NCBI GenBank assembly: GCA_003149555.1
Contig: QCWE01000001.1
Span: 124,001-188,000 of the forward strand
Length of the DNA stretch: 64,000 nucleotides
Direction of reading: 5' to 3'
From: Candidatus Aquiluna sp. XM-24bin5
GTDB lineage: Bacteria; Actinomycetota; Actinomycetia; Actinomycetales; Microbacteriaceae
How positions within the stretch are numbered: position 1 is the stretch's first letter; each line of letters starts with the position of its first letter. A program made the translations under genes and the position numbers. Of the stretch, positions 1 to 8,611 are shown piece by piece. The notes below the pieces were generated by a model. That model was not told the DNA's origin. It did not search any database and saw only the letters and a program-made list of their open reading frames with translations.

Positions 1-289
1 CCTGCTACTCGCGCAACTAGCGGACATTCCACTCGAACACAGAGCGGCAGCCTTTGTTTGCACGATTGCACTTGTGACGCATGACGGTGAAGTTAGCTTT
101 ACGGGTATCTGGAGCGGAACCATCGCTGAGATGGCAGCTGGTGAAGGGGGGTTTGGATACGACCCTGTGTTCATTCCCGAGGGATTCGCGCAGACCGCCG
201 CCCAGCTCGATCCTGAGGTGAAGAATTCAATGTCGCATCGATTTCTTGCGATGCAGCAGATGGCGGACTACCTAGAAAAATCTTCCTAG
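1..289 (+). CDS. rdgB: RdgB/HAM1 non-canonical purine NTP pyrophosphatase, C-terminal part
   Basis: The reading frame is open from the left edge (frame beginning at base 2) to the TAG at 287-289, so the start lies outside the window. The visible ~95 residues contain the family's HRAAAF-type motif, the GGFGYDPVF signature and the SHR...A motif near the C-terminus, which in this family bind the nucleoside triphosphate. RdgB/HAM1 enzymes hydrolyse ITP, dITP and XTP to the monophosphate and PPi, keeping deaminated purines out of DNA and RNA. In many actinobacteria rdgB follows rph (RNase PH), which would lie just outside. The end of the gene abuts the reverse-strand tRNA-Arg. Only the fragment is seen, but the signature is unambiguous. 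Confidence 0.93.
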   Translation, partial: LLLAQLADIPLEHRAAAFVCTIALVTHDGEVSFTGIWSGTIAEMAAGEGGFGYDPVFIPEGFAQTAAQLDPEVKNSMSHRFLAMQQMADYLEKSS

Positions 290-361
290 CGCCCCCAGCA
301 GGATTCGAACCTGCGCACCCGCCTCCGGAGAGCGGTGCTCTATCCCCTGAGCTATGGGGGC
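290..361 (-). tRNA. tRNA-Arg (anticodon CCG)
   Basis: Reading the reverse strand, a 7-bp acceptor stem (GCCCCCA with TGGGGGC) encloses a D arm (GCTC/GAGC), an anticodon stem CCGCT/GGCGG with loop CTCCGGA, and a T arm containing GGTTCGAATCC. The loop puts CCG at positions 34-36, decoding CGG (arginine). The discriminator base is G and the CCA end is not encoded. The gene faces rdgB, so the two are convergent with no gap. Confidence 0.95.
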
Positions 362-455
362 GGCAGCGAAAGCCTATCAGCGAGGCACTTTGCAGCACTT
401 GTGTGGAAGGTTACTGATGTAGCCTTGGGCTTGAATTTTTTAGCCTTGGAGCCTT

Positions 456-2102
456 GTGAGAAAAAACCAATTGCCAGGTCCTGCTGATTGGTGGCGGGAC
501 GCAGTCGTCTATCAGATCTACCCGCGAAGCTTCGCCGATGGCAATGGTGATGGCATCGGAGATATCAAGGGAATCCTTTCCCGAGTCGACTACTTGGCAA
601 GCCTCGGCATTGACGCGGTTTGGATGTCGCCGTTTTTCCCCTCCCAGCTTGCAGACGGAGGTTATGACGTTGACGACTACCAGGCAATAGACGAGCGAAT
701 TGGAACGCTTGAAGAATTTGATGAGTTAGTGTCCAAGCTTCACGAGCGGAACATCAGAGTCTTCGTAGACATCGTTCCTAATCACTCTTCTAACCGTCAC
801 GCGTGGTTCATCGAGGCCCTCAACAGCGAGCCAGGTTCTAAGGCTCGTGATCGCTACATCTTCAGAGATGGCAAGGGCGAAGGCGGGGCGGAGCCTCCCT
901 CAAAGCTCGCGAGCCACTTTGGTCCGGAGGGCTGGACTCAGGTTCCAGACGGCCAGTGGTACATGCACCTGTTCGCAAAGGAGCAGCCTGATTTCAACTG
1001 GGACAACGAGGAGGTGAACCAATACTTCCTGGACACCCTGCGCTTTTGGTCTGACCGCGGCGTCGATGGGTTCCGAATCGATGTCGCCCATGCTTTGAAG
1101 AAAAATCTTGAGCCTCTTCCAGACCGGGATTCTTACGCACTCTCTGTCATGAAAGACGACGGCACCGATCCCATATTCGATCGCGACGAGGTTCACGAGG
1201 TGTACGCGGATTGGCGAAGGGTTTTCAATGAGTATGACCCGCCAAGAGTCGCCGTCGCCGAAGCCTGGGTGCACCCAAATCGTCGTCCTCCGTATGCCTC
1301 TGAAAACGGACTGGGTCAGGCGTTCAACTTTGATCTTCTAGCTTCAAAATGGGACGCACAGAGCTTCCGCGAGATCATCGAGGACAATCTGCAGATGAGC
1401 AGCCAAACGGGGTCCTCCTCGACCTGGGTTATGTCTAACCATGATGTGATTAGGCATGCGACAAGGCTCGCGATTCCGGGATACGGAGAGTCAGCTGACG
1501 GATTCGGTGATGAGCACCGTTGGTACATAGAGAACAGGTTGAATCCAAATCTTGACTTTGACCTGGGGCTTTCAAGGGCGAAGGCTGCAACGCTTCTAAT
1601 CCTCGCTCTCCCAGGGTCGACCTACATCTATCAGGGTGAGGAGCTTGGTCTTCACGAGGTTCTTGATATTCCTGCCGAGGACATGCAGGACCCACAGTGG
1701 TTTCGAGGTGAGGGGAAACTAAAGTCACGAGATGGTTGCCGTGTGCCGCTGCCTTGGAAGAGCAGCGGAAGCTCATTTGGATTTGGACCTGCAGGCGCCC
1801 ACCTCCCGCAACCGAAGTGGTTTTCTCAGACCAATGTCGAGGCTCAAGAGCATGCAGATTCGACTCTGAATCTCTACCGCAAGGCAATTCAGCTGAGGAA
1901 GTCTGCGTTTAGCTCGGAGACCCTCAATTGGCTTGAGGCGCCAGTCAAGACCACAGCATTTGTTCGTGATGGGATTACCTGCATTACGAATTTTGGAGAC
2001 ACAGAGGTCGAGCTTCCCGGCGGTGAGGTGCTCATTTCATCGAGTCCTATCTCTGGAGGCAAGCTTCCGGGTAACTCGACAGCCTGGGTCGCACCCCTTT
2101 AG
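456..2102 (+). CDS. GH13 alpha-glucosidase / oligosaccharide hydrolase
   Basis: A 548-residue glycoside hydrolase family 13 enzyme of the oligo-1,6-glucosidase/alpha-glucosidase type, probably cytosolic because no signal peptide is visible. It starts with the typical WWRDAVVYQIYPRSF segment. The (beta/alpha)8 motifs follow in order: DIVPNH (residues 105-110), GFRIDV with nucleophile Asp209, the acid/base Glu269 in VAVAEAW, and SNHD with Asp330. Family knowledge predicts release of glucose from short malto- or isomalto-oligosaccharides or sucrose-like substrates; the exact linkage cannot be read from the sequence. The GTG start has a GGAG four bases upstream, and a TAGCCT hexamer nine bases upstream could be a -10 box. 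It stands alone between the tRNA and argS, with no transporter or regulator beside it. Confidence 0.88.
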   Translation: MRKNQLPGPADWWRDAVVYQIYPRSFADGNGDGIGDIKGILSRVDYLASLGIDAVWMSPFFPSQLADGGYDVDDYQAIDERIGTLEEFDELVSKLHERNIRVFVDIVPNHSSNRHAWFIEALNSEPGSKARDRYIFRDGKGEGGAEPPSKLASHFGPEGWTQVPDGQWYMHLFAKEQPDFNWDNEEVNQYFLDTLRFWSDRGVDGFRIDVAHALKKNLEPLPDRDSYALSVMKDDGTDPIFDRDEVHEVYADWRRVFNEYDPPRVAVAEAWVHPNRRPPYASENGLGQAFNFDLLASKWDAQSFREIIEDNLQMSSQTGSSSTWVMSNHDVIRHATRLAIPGYGESADGFGDEHRWYIENRLNPNLDFDLGLSRAKAATLLILALPGSTYIYQGEELGLHEVLDIPAEDMQDPQWFRGEGKLKSRDGCRVPLPWKSSGSSFGFGPAGAHLPQPKWFSQTNVEAQEHADSTLNLYRKAIQLRKSAFSSETLNWLEAPVKTTAFVRDGITCITNFGDTEVELPGGEVLISSSPISGGKLPGNSTAWVAPL

Positions 2103-2120
2103 TCTCGCAAGGCCGGAGGG

Positions 2121-2126
2121 TATGAT
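2121..2126 (+). promoter_or_regulatory. Candidate -10 box for the argS-lysA-hom-thrC-thrB run
   Basis: TATGAT matches the sigma-70-type -10 consensus in five of six positions. It lies in the 81-bp gap between the alpha-glucosidase and argS and would give a leader of roughly 50 nt. No clear -35 element is visible. Confidence 0.4.
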
Positions 2127-2140
2127 TTAGGCCTACCCCC

Positions 2141-2160
2141 AAGTGCCAGAGTCGGCATTT
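2141..2160 (+). other. Hairpin in the argS leader (possible terminator or attenuator)
   Basis: AAGTGCC and GGCATTT can form a seven-base-pair stem (one G-T wobble) around the loop AGAGTC, and the T run continues two bases past it. It could be a weak intrinsic terminator of the preceding gene or a leader structure of argS. The stem is short and AT-rich at its base, so function is uncertain. Confidence 0.35.
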
Positions 2161-2183
2161 TTCGCCCCTAACCAGGAAATCCT

Positions 2184-3839
2184 TTGACGCCAGAACAGCT
2201 CAACGAGGCAATAGTCAATGCCCTAAGGTCATTGGCTGAATCTGGCGCGTTTGAACCCGCAGTGGTGCCTACGGAGGTGGTTGTAGAGCGGCCAAAAAAC
2301 CGTGAGCACGGAGACTGGGCAACCAATGTAGCGATGCAGCTAGCTGGGAAATTGGGCATAAATCCAAGAGACCTGGCACAGCAGCTTGCGGACGCCCTAG
2401 CGAAAACCGATGGGGTCGAGTCTGTCTCGGTTGCAGGCCCTGGATTTATAAATTTCTTTGTTTCGGATGCCGCTGCAGGTGCTTTAGCAAAGTCCATTGT
2501 TGAAATGGGCGAAGAGTATGGTCTCTCGGCAGAGCTTGCGGGGCAGAAGCTCAACCTAGAGTTTGTCTCGGCAAATCCAACCGGCCCAATTCATCTTGGG
2601 GGAACAAGGTGGGCAGCCGTTGGGGACTCGCTTGCCAGAATCCTCCAGTCTCAGGGTGCCGAGGTGACACGCGAGTACTACTTCAATGACCACGGCGCGC
2701 AGATAGATCGCTTTGCGAGGTCATTAGTTGCAGCCGCACTGGGAGAGCCTGCACCCGAGGATGGCTACGCCGGCGAATACATAACAGATATCGCCCAGCA
2801 AATTCTTGCCAGCCAGCCTGAGGTTCTCGAGCTTTCAGGAGAAGAGCAGCAGGAGGCCTTCAGGGCTGCCGGTGTGAGCATGATGTTTGAACAGATCAAA
2901 CAGTCCTTAGAGGACTTCGGAGTTCATTTCGACGTTTTCTTCCACGAAAACTCGCTATACGAGTCTGGTGCTGTAGAAAGGTCCATTTCGAGGCTCCGCG
3001 AGCTTGGCCACATCTTCGAAGAAGAGGGTGCAGTTTGGCTTCGCTCGAGCTCCTTTGGCGACGATCGGGACCGCGTGGTGGTCAAGTCTGACGGTGACTC
3101 TGCTTACATCGCAGGTGACATCGCCTACTACCTAGATAAGCGAAGCCGCGGTTTTGATGCAGCAATCTACATGCTGGGAGCAGATCACCACGGTTATGTG
3201 CCGCGGATGATGGCGCTGTCCGCTGCATTCGGCGATGTGCCCGGAAAGAACATGGAGATTCTCATTGGCCAGCTGGTGTCCCTAGTTAGGGATGGGGAGC
3301 CTGTTCGCATGTCTAAACGAGCCGGCAACGTCGTGACAATGGAAGATCTTGTTGATGCAGTCGGTGTTGATGCCGCCAGGTATGCACTGACTCGCTCGTC
3401 GATTAATTCGCCTCTTGACATTGATGTTGAGCTGCTTGCGAGGCACACCAACGACAATCCAGTCTTTTATGTTCAATACGCTCACGCGAGAACCAAGCAG
3501 GTTGACCGTAATGCACCGACCTTGGATGTTGATCGGAGCGAGTTTGACCCGGCGCTACTGAGCGAACCTAGCGAGTCAGAGCTCCTGGCAAAGCTCGCCG
3601 AGTTTCCTCGGGTAGTCTCGCAGGCCGCGGAGTTTAGAGAGCCGCACCGCGTCGCCCGCTACCTCGAGGAGGTTGCTGGCAGCTATCACCGCTTCTATGA
3701 CGCATGCAGAATCCTGCCTTTGCCCGCAAGTAAAGTTGAGGCCGTCCACCGGACGAGGCTCTGGCTCAATGATGCAGCGGGAGTGGTCTTGGCAAATGGC
3801 CTCGGTTTGCTCGGCGTAAGCGCGCCGGAGAGGATGTAA
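2184..3839 (+). CDS. argS: Arginyl-tRNA synthetase
   Basis: A 551-residue class I aminoacyl-tRNA synthetase that charges tRNA-Arg in the cytosol. The N-terminal Add-1 domain (to about residue 110) is followed by the HIGH-type motif HLGG (137-140) within [10 protein letters not shown], the KMSKS-type motif RMSKR near residue 375, and a C-terminal DALR anticodon-binding domain with the YVQYAHAR segment. The TTG start is supported by AGGAAA about six bases upstream and by alignment to the usual N-terminus. Length fits the family. It leads the amino-acid biosynthesis run: its stop codon TAA overlaps the ATG of lysA by one base, an argS-lysA arrangement that is common in actinobacteria. Confidence 0.97.
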   Translation: MTPEQLNEAIVNALRSLAESGAFEPAVVPTEVVVERPKNREHGDWATNVAMQLAGKLGINPRDLAQQLADALAKTDGVESVSVAGPGFINFFVSDAAAGALAKSIVEMGEEYGLSAELAGQKLNLEFVSANPTGPIHLGGTRWAAVGDSLARILQSQGAEVTREYYFNDHGAQIDRFARSLVAAALGEPAPEDGYAGEYITDIAQQILASQPEVLELSGEEQQEAFRAAGVSMMFEQIKQSLEDFGVHFDVFFHENSLYESGAVERSISRLRELGHIFEEEGAVWLRSSSFGDDRDRVVVKSDGDSAYIAGDIAYYLDKRSRGFDAAIYMLGADHHGYVPRMMALSAAFGDVPGKNMEILIGQLVSLVRDGEPVRMSKRAGNVVTMEDLVDAVGVDAARYALTRSSINSPLDIDVELLARHTNDNPVFYVQYAHARTKQVDRNAPTLDVDRSEFDPALLSEPSESELLAKLAEFPRVVSQAAEFREPHRVARYLEEVAGSYHRFYDACRILPLPASKVEAVHRTRLWLNDAAGVVLANGLGLLGVSAPERM

Positions 3840-5251
3840 TGGCAATGCTGAATCCTCTATCTCCGAGCTGGCTCAGTGAGGACAAGGACACTAACTTTCT
3901 TGACTCTGCAGTCTGGCCAGCCTCGGCAAGCCGGAACGACCGCGGTGAGCTGGAACTTGGAGGCATCAGCTCTCCTGAGCTTGTCAGGCAATACGGCTCC
4001 CCGTTGTATGTTGTCGACCAGGATGACTTTGAAGCCCGCCTTCAGGCGGTGAAGAGCTCTTTTGAAGCGGCTGCCGCAAAAGCCGGAACAACGGTAAAGC
4101 TTTACTACGCCTCAAAAGCACTTCTGACCACTGACATCGCGAGGTGGATTGTCGAGGCCGGCTATGCAATTGATGTTTCCACCGGTGGTGAGCTTGCAGT
4201 TGCACTTGCAGCCGGCACGCCCGGCGAGCGCCTTGGCGTGCACGGAAATAACAAGTCTCTCGTGGAGATTGGCAGGGCGGTAAGTGCCGACGTTTCTGCG
4301 ATAGTTATCGACTCTGAGATTGAGATAGAGCGGATCGCCTCGATAGCTGGAGCGCAGGACAAGGTTCAACCTGTGAGACTGCGAGTAAATTCAGGGGTTC
4401 ATGCCAGCACCCATGAGTATCTAGCGACTGCCAGGGAAGACCAGAAATTCGGCATTGCGCTTGAGGACGTGCCGTCTATGGTGGAGAAAATTCGAAGTCA
4501 CTCGCACCTAAGCTTTTTGGGCCTTCACTCACACATCGGGTCTCAGATTTTCGCGGTGGATGGCTTTGTTGCGGCCGCGGAAAAGCTTCTTGAGGTTCAC
4601 TCAAAGCTTTTAGCGGACGGCGATGTTCCTGAGCTAAACCTCGGCGGCGGATTCGGTATTAGCTACACCTCAGCAGACTCCCCAATGCCAATTGAAGAGC
4701 TGGCTGAGCAAATCGTCACCGCCGTCGCCAAAAAGTGCGGGGAGCTGGGTATCAAGGTTCCAAGGCTTGCGTTCGAGCCTGGTCGAATCATTGCAGGCCC
4801 AGCGGGGGTAACTCTCTACTCAGTTGGCACAACCAAAGAGGTTCACATTTCTGAGGCGGGAGCTGGAGCAACTCGTCGCTACGTAAGCGTTGATGGAGGA
4901 ATGAGCGATAACATCCGCCCCGCCCTCTATGAGGCCGAGTACTCCGCTGCGCTGGCTTCCAGAGCTTCCTCGGAGAAGGGTGTGTTATCTCGCGTGGTTG
5001 GAAAGCATTGCGAGTCTGGGGACATCGTGGTCAGGCACGAGATGTTGCCCGGCGACTTGGCTGTAAACGATCTATTGGCGGTTCCGGCAACAGGTGCCTA
5101 CTGCTTTTCGCTATCTTCTAACTACAACTTTGTTCCCAGGCCGGCTCTCGTTGCCGTCAGTGGCGGTAAAGCCAAGGCGCTGGTGAGGGCAGAGTCCGAG
5201 CAGGATCTGCTCGAAAGAGACATGGGCTACCAACCCGGAGGTGGAGAGTAA
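3839..5251 (+). CDS. lysA: Diaminopimelate decarboxylase
   Basis: A 470-residue fold-III PLP enzyme that decarboxylates meso-diaminopimelate to L-lysine, the last step of lysine synthesis. The PLP lysine is Lys93 in YYASKALL, the phosphate-binding loop is GGGFG, the EPGR segment contacts cofactor and substrate, and the dimer-contributed catalytic Cys391 lies in CESGD. It overlaps argS by one base; an ATG six bases further in is an alternative start. Its TAA is overlapped by the ATG of hom. With dapA and dapB near 52-56 kb it shows that this cell makes lysine through the DAP pathway. Confidence 0.97.
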   Translation: MAMLNPLSPSWLSEDKDTNFLDSAVWPASASRNDRGELELGGISSPELVRQYGSPLYVVDQDDFEARLQAVKSSFEAAAAKAGTTVKLYYASKALLTTDIARWIVEAGYAIDVSTGGELAVALAAGTPGERLGVHGNNKSLVEIGRAVSADVSAIVIDSEIEIERIASIAGAQDKVQPVRLRVNSGVHASTHEYLATAREDQKFGIALEDVPSMVEKIRSHSHLSFLGLHSHIGSQIFAVDGFVAAAEKLLEVHSKLLADGDVPELNLGGGFGISYTSADSPMPIEELAEQIVTAVAKKCGELGIKVPRLAFEPGRIIAGPAGVTLYSVGTTKEVHISEAGAGATRRYVSVDGGMSDNIRPALYEAEYSAALASRASSEKGVLSRVVGKHCESGDIVVRHEMLPGDLAVNDLLAVPATGAYCFSLSSNYNFVPRPALVAVSGGKAKALVRAESEQDLLERDMGYQPGGGE

Positions 5252-6552
5252 TGCAGGCTGCATACAGGCCTATCCGTGTTGGTCTACTGGGTGCTGGCTC
5301 AGTGGGATCTCAGGTTGCCCGGCTCCTGATTGAGAATCGTGAGGAGCTAGCCAAGCGTGTGGGTGCGGAACTCGAGCTTGTAGGTATTGCAGTTCGAAAC
5401 AAGAGCGCAAAGCGAGACGTTGAGCTTCCGAAGGAACTGCTTACTGAAGATGCGGAGTCGGTCATTCTTGGCTCTGACATTGTTATTGAGCTTGCGGGAG
5501 GGATCGAGCCTGCAAAGAGCTGGATCGCGATGGCGCTTAACGCTGGAGCGGATGTCATAACCGCCAACAAGGCACTCATCGCGGCTCACGGATCTGAACT
5601 AACTGCTCTTGCCCAGCAGTTTGGTGCTCAGCTCTACTACGAGGCAGCTGTGGGTGGCGCAATTCCAATCATTCGTCCATTGAGGGCATCGCTCGCGGGC
5701 GACAAGATCAATCGCGTTATGGGAATCGTGAACGGCACGACCAACTACATCCTCGATCAAATGGAGACAACGGGGGCGAGCTTCGAGGACGCCTTGGCTG
5801 AGGCTCAGGCGCTTGGTTACGCAGAGGCAGATCCAACAGCAGACGTAGAGGGCTATGACGCGGCCAGCAAAGCCGCGATTCTCGCTGGATTGGCATTCCA
5901 CAGTGAGGTGCCTGTGGACAGGGTTCACCGCGAGGGGATTACATCCATAACCGCTTTGCAAATTGAGACCGCAAGGCAGGCTGGCTACACCGTAAAGCTT
6001 CTCGCCATCTGCGAACGAGCAGGGGACACCGGTGAAGGTTTGGTAGCCAGGGTTCACCCAACCTTGATTCCTCTGGACCATCCGCTCGCGGCCGTTAGGG
6101 GTGCTTACAACGCGGTGTTTGTTGAGGCTGAGAGTGCGGGAAGACTCATGTTCTATGGAGCTGGAGCCGGGGGTCCAGAGACGGCGTCCGCGGTTCTAGG
6201 TGATCTGGTTTCGGCCGCAAAGCGACACCTTGCAGGAGGCCCAGGACTGGGAGACTCAACCCACGCCGACTTAGAGGTGATGCCGGTGCAGGCAATCTTT
6301 ACCCGCTTCCAAATCACCTTGGAGGTCAAAGACGAACCGGGCGTGCTCGCCTCGGTGGCGAAGCAGTTTGCCGACAATGACGTGAGTGTTGAGACGGTCG
6401 CTCAAAGCGGTGCTGCAGACACAGAACTTGCACTTCTTACCATCATGACGCATTCGGCCTCTGAGGCTGCTCTGGAGAGGCTCGCCTCGGAGCTGGCAAA
6501 GAATTCTGCTGTGAAGCGCGTGAATTCCGTAATCAGGGTGGAGGGCGTCTAA
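5251..6552 (+). CDS. hom: Homoserine dehydrogenase
   Basis: A 433-residue NAD(P)-dependent enzyme reducing aspartate semialdehyde to homoserine, the branch point to threonine and methionine. It shows a Rossmann motif GAGSVG at residues 14-19, the homoserine-dehydrogenase signature around NGTTNYILDQM, and the conserved acidic/lysine segment ADPTADVEGYDAASK. From about residue 353 to the end is an ACT domain, the usual site of threonine feedback. It sits between lysA and thrC with one-base overlaps on both sides, so the three are almost certainly translated from one mRNA. Confidence 0.97.
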   Translation: MQAAYRPIRVGLLGAGSVGSQVARLLIENREELAKRVGAELELVGIAVRNKSAKRDVELPKELLTEDAESVILGSDIVIELAGGIEPAKSWIAMALNAGADVITANKALIAAHGSELTALAQQFGAQLYYEAAVGGAIPIIRPLRASLAGDKINRVMGIVNGTTNYILDQMETTGASFEDALAEAQALGYAEADPTADVEGYDAASKAAILAGLAFHSEVPVDRVHREGITSITALQIETARQAGYTVKLLAICERAGDTGEGLVARVHPTLIPLDHPLAAVRGAYNAVFVEAESAGRLMFYGAGAGGPETASAVLGDLVSAAKRHLAGGPGLGDSTHADLEVMPVQAIFTRFQITLEVKDEPGVLASVAKQFADNDVSVETVAQSGAADTELALLTIMTHSASEAALERLASELAKNSAVKRVNSVIRVEGV

Positions 6553-7631
6553 TGGCTCATCAGTGGCGGGGCGTTATCCGCGAATACATGGACAGGCTTC
6601 CCTTTACCAAGGACGACCCGGTAGTCACTCTTGGAGAGGGCGGGACGCCATTGATTGAGGCACCTGCACTTGCAAGGCTGCTGGATGTTGGGAGCGTCCA
6701 CCTCAAGTTTGAGGGCATGAACCCAACGGGGAGCTTCAAAGATCGAGGTATGACGACGGCCGTCTCCAAAGCACTCGGAGATGGTGCAAAGGCGGTAATC
6801 GCGGCCTCAACCGGTAACACCAGCGCTGCCGCTGCCGCCTATGCGGTCAAGGCAGGAATGCAGTCTGTTGTTCTGGTGCCGGCCGGAAAGATTTCCTGGG
6901 GCAAGCTGTCTCAGGCTGTTGCCCATAAGGCTCAAATTCTTCAGGTTCGAGGCAACTTTGATGACTGCCTAAGACTCGCGCGAGAGTTGAGTGAGAACTA
7001 TCCGGTGTTCCTCGTGAACTCGGTTAACCCCAACCGGCTTCAGGGGCAAAAGACGGCTGCCTTTGAAGTCGTTGATGTCTTGGGCGAGGCGCCAGATCTT
7101 CACGCAATGCCGCTTGGAAATGCCGGCAACATCTCTGCGTACCACCTCGGTTATCGCGAAGAAGTTGCCGACCAGCGAATCAAGAAGCAGCCAATGCTGT
7201 ATGGCATCCAGGCTGCAGGTTCTGCTCCTTTCATTCAGGGTTCACCGGTGGCTAAGCCTGAGACGATTGCCACGGCAATCCGCATTGGAAACCCGGCATC
7301 ATGGGATCTTGCTCAGGAGGCCAAGCGAGACAGCGGCGGTGGATTCGGTTCTGTCAGCGACAAAGAGATTCTGTGGATGCACAGGTTCCTGTCGCAAGAG
7401 GCAGGCGTGTTTGTCGAGCCATCCAGCGCTACTGGCGCAGCCGGTCTTTACAAGCTCAAGCAACTAGGTGAGCTACCGAAGGTAGACCGCATCGTGGTAA
7501 CTGTGACTGGCCACGGCCTCAAGGATCCTGACTGGGCACTGAAGGACGAGAACGGCAGGAAGATAAAGCCAAAGAAAGTCCCGACCTCGGCCTCCTCGGT
7601 CGCTGAGATTCTAGGTTTGGAGCGCAAATGA
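6552..7631 (+). CDS. thrC: Threonine synthase
   Basis: A 359-residue fold-II PLP enzyme that converts O-phosphohomoserine to threonine. The PLP lysine is Lys63 in NPTGSFKDRG, followed by the ASTGNTSAAAAAYA segment and the phosphate-binding GNAGN loop. This is the short form found in actinobacteria and Bacillus. It begins in the stop codon of hom and overlaps thrB by four bases (ATGA), completing the hom-thrC-thrB threonine unit. Confidence 0.97.
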   Translation: MAHQWRGVIREYMDRLPFTKDDPVVTLGEGGTPLIEAPALARLLDVGSVHLKFEGMNPTGSFKDRGMTTAVSKALGDGAKAVIAASTGNTSAAAAAYAVKAGMQSVVLVPAGKISWGKLSQAVAHKAQILQVRGNFDDCLRLARELSENYPVFLVNSVNPNRLQGQKTAAFEVVDVLGEAPDLHAMPLGNAGNISAYHLGYREEVADQRIKKQPMLYGIQAAGSAPFIQGSPVAKPETIATAIRIGNPASWDLAQEAKRDSGGGFGSVSDKEILWMHRFLSQEAGVFVEPSSATGAAGLYKLKQLGELPKVDRIVVTVTGHGLKDPDWALKDENGRKIKPKKVPTSASSVAEILGLERK

Positions 7632-8518
7632 AGGTAACAGCAAAGATTCCTGCGACTAGCGCCAACCTCGGACCTGGCTTCGACACTCTAGGCATGGCAC
7701 TCTCGCTCTACGACGAGTATTCGGCAGAAACAGTTGGCTCCAAGCTTGAGATCGAGATCATTGGGGAGGGCCAAAAGGATGCGCCCCGCGATGAAAACAA
7801 CCTCGTATTTAGGGCGATCAAAGTCGTCTTTGACTCGCTGGGCAAGAAGGTACCCGTACTGAAGCTTGTCTGTCACAACAACATCCCCCACGGCAGGGGT
7901 ATGGGTTCTTCGGGTGCTGCAGTAGCCGGTGGAGTGATGATTGCGGCAGGGCTTCTAGAGGGAGAGAAGCAGTTCTCGGAGCAGGAGCTGCTCGAGTTTG
8001 CAACCGAGTTGGAGGGACACCCCGACAACGTGGCACCGGCGCTATTCGGTGGCTTGACGGTGGCGTGGATGGACGAGGGCGGCCCGCACCACAAAAAACT
8101 CACCACCCACCGGGGTTTGTCACCCTTGGTTTTGGTTCCTTCGAATCAGATGTCGACTTCGCTGGCTCGGTCCTTGCAGCCGCAGTCCGTGCCGCACACT
8201 GACGCAGTCTTCAATGTTTCTCGGTCGGCGCTTCTCGTTGCGGCACTAACCCAGAGTCCTGAACTTCTAATGGCAGCCACAGAGGACAGGCTCCACCAAA
8301 ACTACAGAGCTAGCGCAATGCCGCAGACTTCGGAACTAATTGCAGCTCTTCGGTCGAAGGGCCACCCTGCAGTGGTTTCTGGTGCCGGTCCATCGGTGCT
8401 GGTGCTGGAAGACGATCCACAGAAACGGCTTTCAGCTATCTCACACGTTGAGAAGAATTTCCCAGGTTGGGACGCCATGCCACTTGCAGTTGATGTCAAA
8501 GGTGCTAGTCTTATCTAG
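7628..8518 (+). CDS. thrB: Homoserine kinase
   Basis: A 296-residue GHMP-family kinase that phosphorylates homoserine with ATP. The N-terminal PATSANLGPGFDTLG segment and the ATP-binding loop PHGRGMGSSGA are diagnostic, and the third GHMP motif appears near the C-terminus as SGAGPSVL. ATGA overlap with thrC indicates translational coupling. It ends the amino-acid run; a 93-bp gap separates it from rho. Confidence 0.97.
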   Translation: MKVTAKIPATSANLGPGFDTLGMALSLYDEYSAETVGSKLEIEIIGEGQKDAPRDENNLVFRAIKVVFDSLGKKVPVLKLVCHNNIPHGRGMGSSGAAVAGGVMIAAGLLEGEKQFSEQELLEFATELEGHPDNVAPALFGGLTVAWMDEGGPHHKKLTTHRGLSPLVLVPSNQMSTSLARSLQPQSVPHTDAVFNVSRSALLVAALTQSPELLMAATEDRLHQNYRASAMPQTSELIAALRSKGHPAVVSGAGPSVLVLEDDPQKRLSAISHVEKNFPGWDAMPLAVDVKGASLI

Positions 8519-8611
8519 CAGCCAGGATCAGGCAGCTAAATAAGCCCCTCTGCATCTTCATTCAATTCTGAATCGCGGTTTCGCGCCGCAAAGAAATGAG
8601 AAAAATACACA

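Noticed and set aside
171..398. 75-codon reverse frame across the tRNA-Arg
   Set aside because: It runs through a clear tRNA and rdgB and is a chance frame.
5599..6081. 160-codon antisense frame inside hom
   Set aside because: No ribosome site or recognisable domain, and hom is well supported on the other strand.
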